Below, piece after piece: positions 8,759 through 17,915 of a DNA stretch of 64,000 nt. Within the stretch, counting starts at the first letter, position 1. Every line of letters starts with the position of its first letter. The DNA lies in NCBI GenBank assembly GCA_900539945.1, contig UQDV01000005.1:1-64000 (forward strand), read 5' to 3'. Under the pieces are notes generated by a model, which saw only the letters and a list, made by a program, of their open reading frames with translations, searched no databases and was not told the origin of the DNA. This DNA comes from an uncultured Faecalibacterium sp. Lineage in GTDB: Bacteria; Bacillota; Clostridia; Oscillospirales; Ruminococcaceae. Position numbers and translations under genes: made by a program.

Positions 8759-9059
8759 GCGCTAATGTAAAAGTTTTAGTCCAACTGCATCACTTTCGGC
8801 ATTTTGTTCCAATGCGACCTGTAGAAATTGTGCATCTCGATTTACTTTCGTTACATTTCGATTAAAACCGAAAAAATTTCGTTGCAGTTTCGTTATGTTT
8901 TTCGGTGAAAAAGGTCGTATGTATATATTACTTTTAAAATGGGGTTTCGGGGCTTTGGTTCTGTACTCTGCCGGTGTGCACGCCCCAAAATTACGCCAAA
9001 AACTACCGGGACTTCGCAGATTATTTTTAAAAATCTTCCCGGATTTTTGCAAAAAGCCC

Positions 9060-9134
9060 TTGCATTTTTTTGCGAGATACGGTATGCTTAACGTGATAAG
9101 ATTGCTTCTTTCACAGTGCCTTAATCGTTTTCGC
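9060..9134 (+). promoter_or_regulatory. Promoter of the cellobiose phosphorylase gene with downstream operator
   Basis: -35 TTGCAT (9060-9065), 17-bp spacer, -10 TATGCT (9083-9088). The same 15-bp CTTAATCGTTTTCGC lies at 9120-9134, about 25 bp into the transcript, a suitable position for a repressor roadblock. An AAGGAGGA ribosome site follows before the ATG at 9186. Confidence 0.75.
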
Positions 9135-9185
9135 CCATCGATGTGCTGCCCACCCTACAAGGCGCAGTTTTAAGGAGGAAGCATT

Positions 9186-11621
9186 ATGAAGTTCGGATAT
9201 TTTGATGACCGGAACAAGGAATACGTCATCACCACCCCGCAGACGCCCCTGCCCTGGATCAACTACCTTGGCAGCGAGGACTTCTTCAGTCTGGTCTCCA
9301 ACACGGCGGGCGGTTACAGCTTTTACCGGGATGCTCGGATGCGCCGCCTGACCCGCTACCGCTACAATAACTCTCCGCTGGACATGGACGGTCACCGCAT
9401 CTACATCAAGGACGGCGACACCGTGTGGAACCCGGGTTGGCAGCCCACCAAGACCCCGCTGGACAGTTACAGCTGCCGCCACGGTCTGGGCTACACCGTT
9501 GTGGAGGGCAAAAAGGACGGTGTGACCGCCCGGCAGGAGTTGTTCGTCCCCAAGGGCGACGCCTGCGAGCTGGATCGGGTGACGGTGTGCAACGAAAGCG
9601 CCGCCGTCAAGGAGCTGGACCTGTTCAGCTATGTAGAGTTCTGCCTGTGGGATGCCGTGGACGACAGCTCCAACTTCCAGCGCAACTACTCCACTGGCGA
9701 GGTGGAGGTGGAAGGCAGCGTCATCTACCACAAGACCGAGTACCGCGAACGCCGCAACCACTACGCCGTTTTCTGGGCAAACTGCCCGGTGGACAGCTTC
9801 GACACCACCCGGGATGCCTTCTGCGGGGTATACGGCGGCCCGGCAGACCCGCAAGCCGTCCGCGCCGGGCACTGTTCCGGCAGCATTGCTCACGGCTGGG
9901 CACCGGTGGGTGCGCTGCACATCCACCTGAGCCTTGCTCCCGGCGAAAGCCGCAGCATCCTGTTCGGTCTGGGCTACATCGAAAACCCGCAGCAGGAAAA
10001 GTTCATCGCGCCGGGTGTCATCAACAAGACCCGCGCCCACGCCATGATGGCGCGCTACGCCACCGACGCACAGATCGATGCCGCCCGCATCGCCCTGCGC
10101 ACCCACTGGGAGGAGCTGCTGTCCACCTACCATCTGGAATCCGGCGAGGAAAAGCTGAACCGCATGGTCAATATCTGGCATCAGTACCAGTGCATGGTCA
10201 CCTTTAACATGAGCCGCTCTGCCAGCTATTACGAAAGCGGCACCGGACGCGGCATGGGCTTCCGGGACAGCTGTCAGGATCTTTTGGGCTTTGTGCACAT
10301 CATCCCCTCCCGTGCCCGGGAGCGCATTCTGGATATCGCCGCCACCCAGTTCGAGGACGGCAGCGCCTACCACCAGTACCAGCCCCTGACCAAAAAGGGC
10401 AATCGGGACATCGGCACCGGCTTCAACGATGACCCGCTGTGGCTCATTGCCGGTACCGCCGCCTACCTGCGGGAGACCGGCGACTGGTCCATTCTGGAGG
10501 AGCAGGTTCCCTTTGACAACGATGCCGCCAAGGCGCAGCCCCTGATGGAGCACCTGCGCCGCAGCTTCAACTTTACCTGCACCCATCTGGGTCCCCACGG
10601 TCTGCCGCTCATCGGGCGTGCGGACTGGAACGACTGCCTGAACCTGAACTGCTTCTCCGAGCACCCGGGCGAGAGTTTCCAGATCACCGGGCCCAGCGAG
10701 GGTCCTGTGGCGGAGAGCGTGTTCATTGCGGGCATGTTCGTTAAGTACGGCCACGAATACGCCGAGCTGTGCGACCATCTGGGCCTTGACACCGAGGCTT
10801 CCGCCGCCCGCCAGAGCATTGACGCGGTGGAGCAGGCCGTCCTGACTGCAGGCTGGGATGGCGCGTGGTTCCGCCGTGCCTACGATGCTTTCGGCAACCC
10901 CATCGGCAGCAAGGAGTGCGCCGAGGGTCAGATCTTTATCGAGCCACAGGGCATGTGCGTCATGGCGGGCATCGGCAGGGAGACCGGACAGGCCGCGCAG
11001 GCGCTTGCCAGCGTGGAGGAGCGGCTGGACACCAAATACGGTGTGGTGCTGCTGCAGCCCGCCTACACCGGCTATCAGCTGAATCTGGGCGAGATCTCCA
11101 GCTATCCTCCGGGATACAAGGAGAACGCCGGTATCTTCTGCCACAACAACCCGTGGATCAGCTGCGCCGAGGCAACGCTGGGTCACGGCGACCGCGCCTT
11201 TGCGGTCTACCGCAAGACCTGCCCCGCCTACATCGAGGACATCTCTGAGATCCACCGCACCGAACCCTACGTTTACAGCCAGATGGTGGCAGGCAAGGAC
11301 GCCCCCACCTTCGGCGAAGCCAAAAACAGCTGGCTGACCGGCACGGCAGCATGGACCTTCTTCAACATCAGTCAGTACATTCTGGGCATCCAGCCCACCT
11401 TGGACGGCCTGCGGGTGGACCCCTGCATCCCCCACACCCTGACCGGCTACACGGTCACCCGCCGCTTCCGTGGCGCAGAGTATCGCATCACGGTGGACAA
11501 CGCCGCCGGGGTTCAGCACGGCGTCAAGGCGGTTACCGTAGACGGCAAGGCCATCTGCGGCAATGTGCTGCCGCTGGCTGCCGCCGGGACCGAGGTAACG
11601 GTGCAGGTAACTATGGGTTAA
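9186..11621 (+). CDS. Cellobiose phosphorylase (GH94)
   Basis: This is an 811-residue cytoplasmic enzyme of glycoside hydrolase family 94, which splits cellobiose with phosphate into glucose-1-phosphate and glucose. The N-terminus ([18 protein letters not shown]) and length are typical of clostridial cellobiose phosphorylases. The DWND motif at 480-483 holds the general acid. Cello-oligosaccharide or laminaribiose phosphorylases are close alternatives, but the N-terminal motif fits cellobiose best. It is divergent from the LacI-type regulator and the ABC importer, giving an import-then-phosphorolysis pathway. The gene is GC-rich and host-like. Confidence 0.93.
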   Translation: MKFGYFDDRNKEYVITTPQTPLPWINYLGSEDFFSLVSNTAGGYSFYRDARMRRLTRYRYNNSPLDMDGHRIYIKDGDTVWNPGWQPTKTPLDSYSCRHGLGYTVVEGKKDGVTARQELFVPKGDACELDRVTVCNESAAVKELDLFSYVEFCLWDAVDDSSNFQRNYSTGEVEVEGSVIYHKTEYRERRNHYAVFWANCPVDSFDTTRDAFCGVYGGPADPQAVRAGHCSGSIAHGWAPVGALHIHLSLAPGESRSILFGLGYIENPQQEKFIAPGVINKTRAHAMMARYATDAQIDAARIALRTHWEELLSTYHLESGEEKLNRMVNIWHQYQCMVTFNMSRSASYYESGTGRGMGFRDSCQDLLGFVHIIPSRARERILDIAATQFEDGSAYHQYQPLTKKGNRDIGTGFNDDPLWLIAGTAAYLRETGDWSILEEQVPFDNDAAKAQPLMEHLRRSFNFTCTHLGPHGLPLIGRADWNDCLNLNCFSEHPGESFQITGPSEGPVAESVFIAGMFVKYGHEYAELCDHLGLDTEASAARQSIDAVEQAVLTAGWDGAWFRRAYDAFGNPIGSKECAEGQIFIEPQGMCVMAGIGRETGQAAQALASVEERLDTKYGVVLLQPAYTGYQLNLGEISSYPPGYKENAGIFCHNNPWISCAEATLGHGDRAFAVYRKTCPAYIEDISEIHRTEPYVYSQMVAGKDAPTFGEAKNSWLTGTAAWTFFNISQYILGIQPTLDGLRVDPCIPHTLTGYTVTRRFRGAEYRITVDNAAGVQHGVKAVTVDGKAICGNVLPLAAAGTEVTVQVTMG

Positions 11622-11661
11622 ACCGACTTTTTCTGCTTCCTCATATTATTCTCCTTTTCAT

Positions 11662-11707
11662 AACCAACGCCGCCGCGCAGCCCCCCCCTGCACGGCGGCG
11701 TTGGTTT
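11662..11707 (+). terminator. Terminator of the cellobiose phosphorylase gene
   Basis: A perfect 14-bp stem, AACCAACGCCGCCG (11662-11675) with its complement at 11693-11706, loop rich in C, followed by a short T-run. Confidence 0.8.
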
Positions 11708-11791
11708 CACAGCTTATCCGACCGTACAACGATCAAAAATGCGCTCCGCGTTGCTCTGCGCATAGATAGCGGAATTATTATTTTAATTTGC

Positions 11792-11876
11792 ATGGGGCTG
11801 TTGCACAAGCCCAACAAAAAGGCCAGAGTTATTTAGCCAAAAGGCTTTACAACTCTGGTCTTTTGCTTTAACGTTA
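11792..11876 (+). repeat. 85-bp terminator-like repeat, copy B
   Basis: This is the inverted copy of 4055-4139, 83 of 85 positions identical. Relative to its upstream gene it has the same orientation as copy A, so both outward transcripts of the sugar locus end in the same element. The 7.65 kb between the copies could invert by recombination. Confidence 0.8.
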
Positions 11877-11934
11877 ACAGTGCAAAAATGAAACGGATAA
11901 AGCAAGAACAGCATATCGAAATTGAGGAGAAAAG

Positions 11935-12174
11935 TCAACAGTTAAAATTTCGAATCTTCGTAGTCTCCACTTTCACATAGGCATCATCAGGCACCTTGGG
12001 GAGATACTTCATCAGGAAATCAACATCCTGCTGGATTCGCCGGACGGCAGCTTCCAGTGCAGCATAGTTGATTCCGTAGATTCGTTTCTGCGGAGCAGGG
12101 CGGTCCTCCGGGTGCAGAATCTCGTGCACGATCTGCTTGCGGTTCGAAAAATCGGCTCTGGCAAGGAGGTGCAT
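11935..12174 (-). CDS. Small unknown protein, possibly a fragment
   Basis: A 79-residue open frame with an ATG at 12174 overlaps the start of the HsdR remnant on the other strand. I do not recognise it. It contains a plausible helical stretch (YAALEAAVRRIQQDVDFLMKYLP). It could be a remnant of the element that brought the HsdR fragment, or chance. No clear ribosome site is visible. Confidence 0.3.
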   Translation of the reverse strand: MHLLARADFSNRKQIVHEILHPEDRPAPQKRIYGINYAALEAAVRRIQQDVDFLMKYLPKVPDDAYVKVETTKIRNFNC

Positions 12175-13879
12175 TGATATTTACGACATGACGCAGGCGG
12201 TGGAGGATGGCGCAACGCGCCCTGTCTACTACGAAAGCCGCGTCATCAAGCTGCATCTGGATAAGGACACGCTGGCTCTGATTGATGCGACTTATGACGC
12301 ATTGGAGCAGCAATCGGACACAGCGACCATTGAAAAAAGCAAGAAAATGTTGGGACAGATGGAAAGCGTGTTGGGCGCAGATTCTACGGTGCAATCGCTG
12401 TGCGAGGATATTGTCACCCACTACGAAAAATACCGTGCCAACCTGCTGACCGGTAAGGCGATGATTGTTGCCTATTCGCGCCCGATTGCCATGAAAATCT
12501 ACCGGAAGCTGCTGGAACTGCGTCCGGCATGGAAAGAGAAAATCGGTGTGGTCATGACCAGCGGTAACAACGACCCGGAGGACTGGAAAGCGATTATTGG
12601 GACAAAATCGCACAAGGAGGAACTGGCGCGAAAGTTCAAAGATAACGATGATCCAATGAAGATCGCTATCGTGGTGGATATGTGGCTGACCGGTTTTGAT
12701 GTTCCCTCGCTGGCGACAATGTACATCTACAAGCCGATGCACGGTTATAATCTGATGCAGGCGATTGCTCGTGTGAACCGTGTGTTCAAGGACAAAGAGG
12801 GCGGCTTGATCGTGGACTATGTGGGCATTGCATCTGCCCTCAAAGCTGCCATGAAGGAATATACCAAGCGCGACCAGTCCCGGTATGGCGATATGGATAT
12901 TTCCAAAGTTGCATATCCGAAGTTTCAGGAAAAGCTTCAGGTGTGCAAGGATTTGTTGCACGGGTTTGATTTCAGCAGTTTTATTGACGGTTCGCCGCTG
13001 GTTATGGCAAAGCTGGTAACGGGTGGTGTGAACTTTGTGCTGGATGCCAAAGCACCCAAGCGCAAGGACTTGTTCCTGCGAGAAGCAATGCTGCTGAAAC
13101 AGTCGCACTCCCTGTGCTCCAGCATGACCACAGAACAGGAGCGTCATGAAGCCGCCTACATGGAAGCTGTGCGTTCTACCGTGGTGAAAATTACTTACGG
13201 CGGCAGCGGCGGAAAGACGCTCTCGCTGAAAGAAATCAACACTCAAATCAATGAACTTCTGAAAGCGAGTATCCAGAGCCAAGGTGTAATCAGTCTGTTT
13301 GACAGCAAGCAGGCAGATGAAAATATCAGCTTGTTTGACCCGGCGGTATTGGACGAAATATCAAAAATGAAAGAAAAGAACATCGCTGTGGAAATTTTGA
13401 AAAAGTTGATGGCAGAACAGGTATCACTTTACAAGCGGACAAATGTTGTGCAGTCGCAGAAGTTCTCGGAGAAAATTGCGCAGCTGATGAACTCCTATTA
13501 CAATGGGCTGATTACAAACGAGGAAGTTATCAAGGAACTTCTGAAAACGGCACAGGAAATCACAGAGTTGTACAATAATGGTGAGAAACTGGGGCTGACG
13601 CAGGAAGAGCTGGCGTTTTACGATGCTCTGACCAAGCCGGAGAACATCAAAGATTTTTACCAGAACAACGAACTGATCGACCTTACCAGAGAACTAACCG
13701 AGATGCTGCGTAAAAATCGGACGATAGACTGGCAGAAAAAAGAAACAGCGCGTGCCAGTATGCGGAAGATGGTGAAGCATCTTCTGAAAAAGTATAAGTA
13801 TCCCCCGGAAGATTACGACACAGCAATCAGCACGGTTATCAGCCAGTGCGAGATGTGGACAGATAACATGACAGCGTAA
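12137..13879 (+). pseudogene. hsdR: Type I restriction HsdR, C-terminal half only
   Basis: The frame encodes about 570 residues matching the second helicase lobe and C-terminal domain of HsdR. Recognisable parts are IDIYDMTQAVEDGAT at the very start, motif V-like WLTGFDVPSL and motif VI QAIARVNRVF. The N-terminal nuclease (PD-ExK) and first RecA-like lobe with Walker A are absent, so it cannot translocate or cut. The similarity begins abruptly at about 12171, right beside an unrelated opposite-strand frame, which marks a deletion junction. No hsdM or hsdS is nearby. The remaining frame is intact, so the truncation may be recent, or the fragment may be expressed from an internal start (for example ATG at 12188). 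Confidence 0.85.
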
Positions 13880-13978
13880 AATGCGAGAAATATTGTTGAT
13901 TTCCTCTTGACAATACACAGTCCAGCTCTTAAAATGATTTTAGAGAATACTATTATTGAAAATACGAAAGGCTGCTTT

Positions 13979-14509
13979 ATGGGAAAGATGATTTTAGACG
14001 ACCTCCACAAGCGTCTGGAACGGCTGGACGAAGATGCCGACCTGATGATCGACAACGACGACCGTTACCAGATGGTAATTGTTGGCGGAAGTGCGTTTAT
14101 TCTGCTGGGCAAGCTGACCCGTGCCACCCATGACATTGATGCCTTGAGCGTCCCGAAAGAGCTGTACGGACTACTTGGCAAGTACGACATCAACACGGAT
14201 GTGGAAGCCTATATTGATAATTTTCCGTACAACTTCCAAGATCGGCTTCAGCCGCTGCCTTTCGGTGGTACAAAGGTACAGTTCTACACACCCAGTCTGG
14301 AAGATCTGGTAATCGCAAAGCTCTGCTCTTTCCGTGACACTGACAAGGCAGACGTAGAGAGCGAGGCTGTGCGGAACTCTTTGGACTGGAATTTGCTGGA
14401 ACACCTTGCAACCGATGAGGATGAGCTGAAAGCCAGCATTTTGAACGACTGGCGGTATCGAGATTTTTATATCCGTTATCAGGAGTATGTGGAGAGGTGG
14501 AGACCGTGA
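13979..14509 (+). CDS. DUF6036-type nucleotidyltransferase-like protein
   Basis: This is a 176-residue protein with a nucleotidyltransferase fold signature: VIVGGSAFILLG followed by THDIDALSV (the DxD-like metal site) at about residues 30-60, then LEDLVIAKLCSF. DUF6036/AbiEii-like proteins of this kind occur in toxin-antitoxin and abortive-infection pairs and may modify tRNA or other nucleotides. The start ATG at 13979 gives MGKMILDDLHKR. It overlaps the next gene by a few bases, which indicates a two-gene operon. Function is inferred from the fold only. Confidence 0.65.
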   Translation: MGKMILDDLHKRLERLDEDADLMIDNDDRYQMVIVGGSAFILLGKLTRATHDIDALSVPKELYGLLGKYDINTDVEAYIDNFPYNFQDRLQPLPFGGTKVQFYTPSLEDLVIAKLCSFRDTDKADVESEAVRNSLDWNLLEHLATDEDELKASILNDWRYRDFYIRYQEYVERWRP

Positions 14510-15045
14510 GAAAGCTGACATTTGAAGGCTTTTTGAAGCAGTATGTGGTAGAACTTTCCGGGGTTCAGACGGCAAGTGTCCATAAGCTGGCAGATTGCAT
14601 GACAGAAAATCCCCGCCTGAAAGAGCCACTGTATCTCTATGCGCTGGCCTTTGATAAAGTGGATTTGTTGCTCCGCTATACCGTAAACAGGGCTGTTGCT
14701 GCGGAGTATGAGCAGCTTTCCAATCGCTATTCGCTGGCGCAAATGCTGCTGCTTCTGGAAAACCAGTCACCGGAACTGACAGAGGGCTATTTGAAAGTCT
14801 GGCGCAGCTATTGCTCGGTGCGGGATACCTCTCTTGCGGACAATGATACGAAAGCGTTGATTCATCGCCGAGTATTGGAACTTCAGCGGAAAAAGAAACT
14901 GACGAATTATCGTCTCTACACAGACTTGAAGCTGAATCCGGGCAATGTGAATGCATGGCTCAAACACAACGATTCCAGCAAAATGAGCCTTGACTGTGCG
15001 CGCCAAATCTACAAGTATGCAAAAAGCTACCCATCTGTTCGATAA
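14506..15045 (+). CDS. Partner of the nucleotidyltransferase-like protein; unknown
   Basis: This is a protein of about 179 residues (GTG at 14506; GTG at 14497 is the alternative), translationally coupled to the previous gene. I do not recognise the N-terminal part, which is helical. The C-terminus (LTNYRLYTDLKLNPGNVNAWLK, then CARQIYKYAKSY) resembles a helix-turn-helix DNA-binding region, as expected of an antitoxin-like regulator. Together with its partner it could be a toxin-antitoxin or abortive-infection module carried by the mobile element. Context supports this, but sequence does not prove it. Confidence 0.6.
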   Translation: MRKLTFEGFLKQYVVELSGVQTASVHKLADCMTENPRLKEPLYLYALAFDKVDLLLRYTVNRAVAAEYEQLSNRYSLAQMLLLLENQSPELTEGYLKVWRSYCSVRDTSLADNDTKALIHRRVLELQRKKKLTNYRLYTDLKLNPGNVNAWLKHNDSSKMSLDCARQIYKYAKSYPSVR

Positions 15046-15063
15046 GAAAAAGGAAGTGAGTCT

Positions 15064-16647
15064 ATGACCGCCGTAATCTATGCCCGCTATTCCTCGGACA
15101 ACCAGCGTGAAGAATCCATTGAAGGCCAGATTCGGGAATGCACCGCCTACGCCGAAAAGAACGGCATCACGGTCATCAAACACTACATTGATCGTGCATT
15201 CTCTGCCAAAACGGACAACCGCCCGGAGTTCCAGCAGATGATCAAAGACAGCAGTAAGAAACTATTTGACGTTGTTCTCGTCTGGAAATTTGACCGCTTT
15301 GCACGGAATCGTTTTGATAGCGCAAACTACAAGATGATCCTGAAAAAGAACGGTGTCCACCTGATTTCCGTTATGGAACCCATTGCCGAGGGCTCACAGG
15401 GCATTCTGGTGGAAACACTGTTGGAAGGTATGGCGGAATACTATTCCGCAGAGCTGTCCGAAAAGGTGATCCGTGGTCAGACCGAGAACGCCCTGAAAGG
15501 GAAATGCACTGGCGGCACAGGAACCATCGGCTACAAAATCGACGAGGACAAGTTTTATCACCTTGACCCGCTGACCTCGCCGCTGGTGCTGGAAGCCTTT
15601 CAACGGTATGACAACGGCGAGAAGATGGTGGAAATCGTAAACTTCCTTAACGACAAGGGTGTCCGCAATATGCAGGGCGGCAAAATGACTCACAGCAGTG
15701 TGAACACCATGTTGAAGAACCGCCGGTACATTGGAGAACTGTCTTTCCGGGATATCGTTGTGCCGGATGCGATTCCGGCTATCGTTCCGAAAGACCTGTT
15801 TGACCGGGTGCAGAAGCGTATGGACAAGAACAAGCGCGCCCCTGCCTGCGGCAAAGCCGACGAAGAATACCTGTTGACCACCAAGCTGTTCTGCGGCAAG
15901 TGCGGTGCACTGATGTTCGGCGAAAGCGGAACCAGTGCCACTGGGCGCACCTACTATTATTACAAGTGCGCCAACGTCAAGCGGCGCAAGGGCTGCAACA
16001 AAAAGACCGTGCAGAAAGAATGGCTGGAAGATCTGGTCGTCCGGGAGACCATGAAGCTGATTCAGGACGATGTGGTGATCGACAAGATCGTTCAACTGGT
16101 CATGGATGTACAGAATCAGGAGAACACAACGATCCCGCTGCTGGAAAAGCAACTGCGAGAGGTCAACAAAAAGCTGGACAACCTGATGAAGGCCATCGAG
16201 GATGGCTTGTACACCCGGACAACGAAAGAGCGTCTGGAAGCGCTGGAAATTCAGAAAGATGAGTTGACTGCAAAAATTGCAGATGAAAAGTTGAAGAAGC
16301 CCAGCTTCAACGAAGATTTTATTCGATTCTGGTTGCTGAAATTTAGAAAGTTCGATATTTCGCAGAAAAAACAGCGGAAAGCGCTAATTGAAATTTTTGT
16401 GAATGCCATTTTCCTGTACGATGACCGGATGTTGATTACGTTCAACTACAAGGATGGCACCCAAACCGTCCGATTTGAGGACACTTTGACCGCCGATTCG
16501 GCAGAGGAAAAAAGTTCGGATTTGTCCAGTCTTCCTGGACCAAAAGGTCCAACGATTTCGCAACAGAAGTCGTTGGACCTTTTCTTTTTTTGTGCCTGCG
16601 GCAGACGGCTTTTTTGCGTGCGACAGGAGAAACGACGGCAGAAATAA
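15064..16647 (+). CDS. Large serine recombinase (site-specific integrase/resolvase family)
   Basis: This is a 527-residue recombinase. The N-terminal catalytic domain starts VIYARYSSDNQREESIEGQ with the nucleophile at S10, and the WKFDRFARNRFDS segment supplies conserved arginines. A recombinase domain and a zinc ribbon (CGKCGALMFGES, later CANVKRRKGC) follow, then a coiled coil (about 360-420). This is the TndX/CcrB-like architecture of integrative elements. It lies at the right edge of the element remnant carrying HsdR and the two-gene module. The last 30 or so residues read through an intrinsic terminator hairpin and are low-complexity, so the original C-terminus may have been shorter. Confidence 0.92.
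   Translation: MTAVIYARYSSDNQREESIEGQIRECTAYAEKNGITVIKHYIDRAFSAKTDNRPEFQQMIKDSSKKLFDVVLVWKFDRFARNRFDSANYKMILKKNGVHLISVMEPIAEGSQGILVETLLEGMAEYYSAELSEKVIRGQTENALKGKCTGGTGTIGYKIDEDKFYHLDPLTSPLVLEAFQRYDNGEKMVEIVNFLNDKGVRNMQGGKMTHSSVNTMLKNRRYIGELSFRDIVVPDAIPAIVPKDLFDRVQKRMDKNKRAPACGKADEEYLLTTKLFCGKCGALMFGESGTSATGRTYYYYKCANVKRRKGCNKKTVQKEWLEDLVVRETMKLIQDDVVIDKIVQLVMDVQNQENTTIPLLEKQLREVNKKLDNLMKAIEDGLYTRTTKERLEALEIQKDELTAKIADEKLKKPSFNEDFIRFWLLKFRKFDISQKKQRKALIEIFVNAIFLYDDRMLITFNYKDGTQTVRFEDTLTADSAEEKSSDLSSLPGPKGPTISQQKSLDLFFFCACGRRLFCVRQEKRRQK
16542..16590 (+). terminator. Terminator inside the 3' end of the recombinase frame
   Basis: AAAAGGTCCAACGA (16542-16555) pairs with 16570-16583 over 14 bp and runs into CTTTTTTT. 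It lies before the recombinase stop codon at 16647. Confidence 0.8.
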
Positions 16648-16755
16648 AACACAAAAAATTTGTAGGATATGTAGAATATCGCGCTTGAAATTGTGCATTT
16701 CTGCCAACAAAAACCTTGAAAACGTGTCAATCTTGAGAAAAAATAACCGCCTTTG

Positions 16756-16784
16756 TTTACAAAATGGTTACAGGCTGGTATACT
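16756..16784 (+). promoter_or_regulatory. Promoter of the C39-like protein gene
   Basis: -35 TTTACA (16756-16761), 17-bp spacer, -10 TATACT (16779-16784). Confidence 0.65.
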
Positions 16785-16838
16785 TTATGGCAGTGAAACG
16801 TGAAAAATGATGCCAGAAAAGGGAGGAGCGACCAGACC

Positions 16839-17858
16839 GTGAATACCGCAGCGCCAACGACCGCACATAAAAAACTGGTGGGCATTCTGCTCACCATCGT
16901 GTTTGCACTCACCTGTCTGCCCGCAGCACTGGCTGTGGACCTGAATGTGGATGCCGGGTTCTACTTCAAGCAGAGCCGGGGCGGCACCTGCACGCTGGCT
17001 TCGGCTGCCATGATGCTGCGCCGCCGCGCTTACTTTGACGGACGGACTGACTGGGTGGATGTGACTGAAAACAGTGTGCGCTCCACGGCCTGGTCCAATG
17101 GTCTGGCCCACAGCTTTACATACCGGGAGATGCAGGTGGCCTATGCGACCCTGCCCTCCAATCATCAGGAAAAGACCCAGCTGCTCATCCAGCTGCTGGC
17201 TCAGCACCCGGAAGGCATCGTCCTGTACGACCGCAGGCAGCCCCATGCCGTTCTGCTGACCGATTATACGAACGGCGTGTTCTACTGTTCCGACCCGGCC
17301 GGGAACATCTCCTCCGGCCGCATCCCGCTTACCAGCTCCAGCGTGTCCATTGCACAGGCGTCCTGCTACTGGTATGTGAGCGCCGACCACAACGGCGCAG
17401 CCCTGCAGGCAGATGACCTGCGGCTGGAAGGCATGCGCTATCCGGTCAATGTGCACACCGGCAGCGGCATGGCCCTTACCGGCACCGCCAACAGCACCTC
17501 CGGCAGCACGCTGGAAGGTGTGCAGGTGGCCATCCTGGACGAGAACGACAAGATCGTGCAGTCCGCACAGGATCAGGTGGGTGGAACCAGCTTCTCCCTC
17601 AAGACACTGGACGACCAGATTCACTTCGGTGAGCTGCCCACGGGCTGCTACACCTACATGGTCATCGTGACCGAGACCAGCGGCGAGACCCTTTGCTTCG
17701 CCAGCGACTTCACCGTTTCGGATGCCGCCACCAGCACCGCTATCTATTGGTCGGTGCAGGACCCCGACGGTACCAAACTTACCGACCAGACCATTACGGC
17801 CACGGCGGAAGAAACAATCCAGAGCACCCTCGGCTGGCTGTCCGGCCTGTTTGGCTGA
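16839..17858 (+). CDS. Secreted C39-like cysteine peptidase domain protein
   Basis: This is a 339-residue exported protein. The GTG at 16839 is preferred to the GTG at 16800 because a GGGAGGAG site lies between them and because the signal peptide (KKLVGILLTIVFALTCLPAALA) then sits at the N-terminus. The C39/papain-like core shows a catalytic-type cysteine in RGGTCTLASAAMMLRR and a histidine in QPHAVLLTDY followed by an aspartate (CSDPA). The C-terminal part looks like a beta-sandwich of the Ig/Big type. It may process or degrade peptides at the cell surface; the substrate is unknown. It is monocistronic, convergent with the spoIID-like gene. Confidence 0.7.
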   Translation: MNTAAPTTAHKKLVGILLTIVFALTCLPAALAVDLNVDAGFYFKQSRGGTCTLASAAMMLRRRAYFDGRTDWVDVTENSVRSTAWSNGLAHSFTYREMQVAYATLPSNHQEKTQLLIQLLAQHPEGIVLYDRRQPHAVLLTDYTNGVFYCSDPAGNISSGRIPLTSSSVSIAQASCYWYVSADHNGAALQADDLRLEGMRYPVNVHTGSGMALTGTANSTSGSTLEGVQVAILDENDKIVQSAQDQVGGTSFSLKTLDDQIHFGELPTGCYTYMVIVTETSGETLCFASDFTVSDAATSTAIYWSVQDPDGTKLTDQTITATAEETIQSTLGWLSGLFG

Positions 17859-17880
17859 TCCCTTCTGCATGCATTTCACA

Positions 17881-17915
17881 GAGCCTGTCTCCTTCGGGAG
17901 ATGGGCTCTTTTTTT
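17881..17915. terminator. Terminator between convergent C39-like and SpoIID-like genes
   Basis: GAGCCTGTCTCC-TTCG-GGAGATGGGCTC (17881-17908) with a T-run to 17915; the end overlaps the stop codon of the minus-strand gene. Confidence 0.85.

Noticed and set aside
9111..11519. Long minus-strand open frame (about 800 codons) opposite the cellobiose phosphorylase gene; similar ones opposite gap, pgk, gpmI and the GTPase gene
   Set aside because: These come from strong codon bias of the real GC-rich genes; the translations are low-complexity and lack ribosome sites, and the plus-strand proteins are unmistakable.
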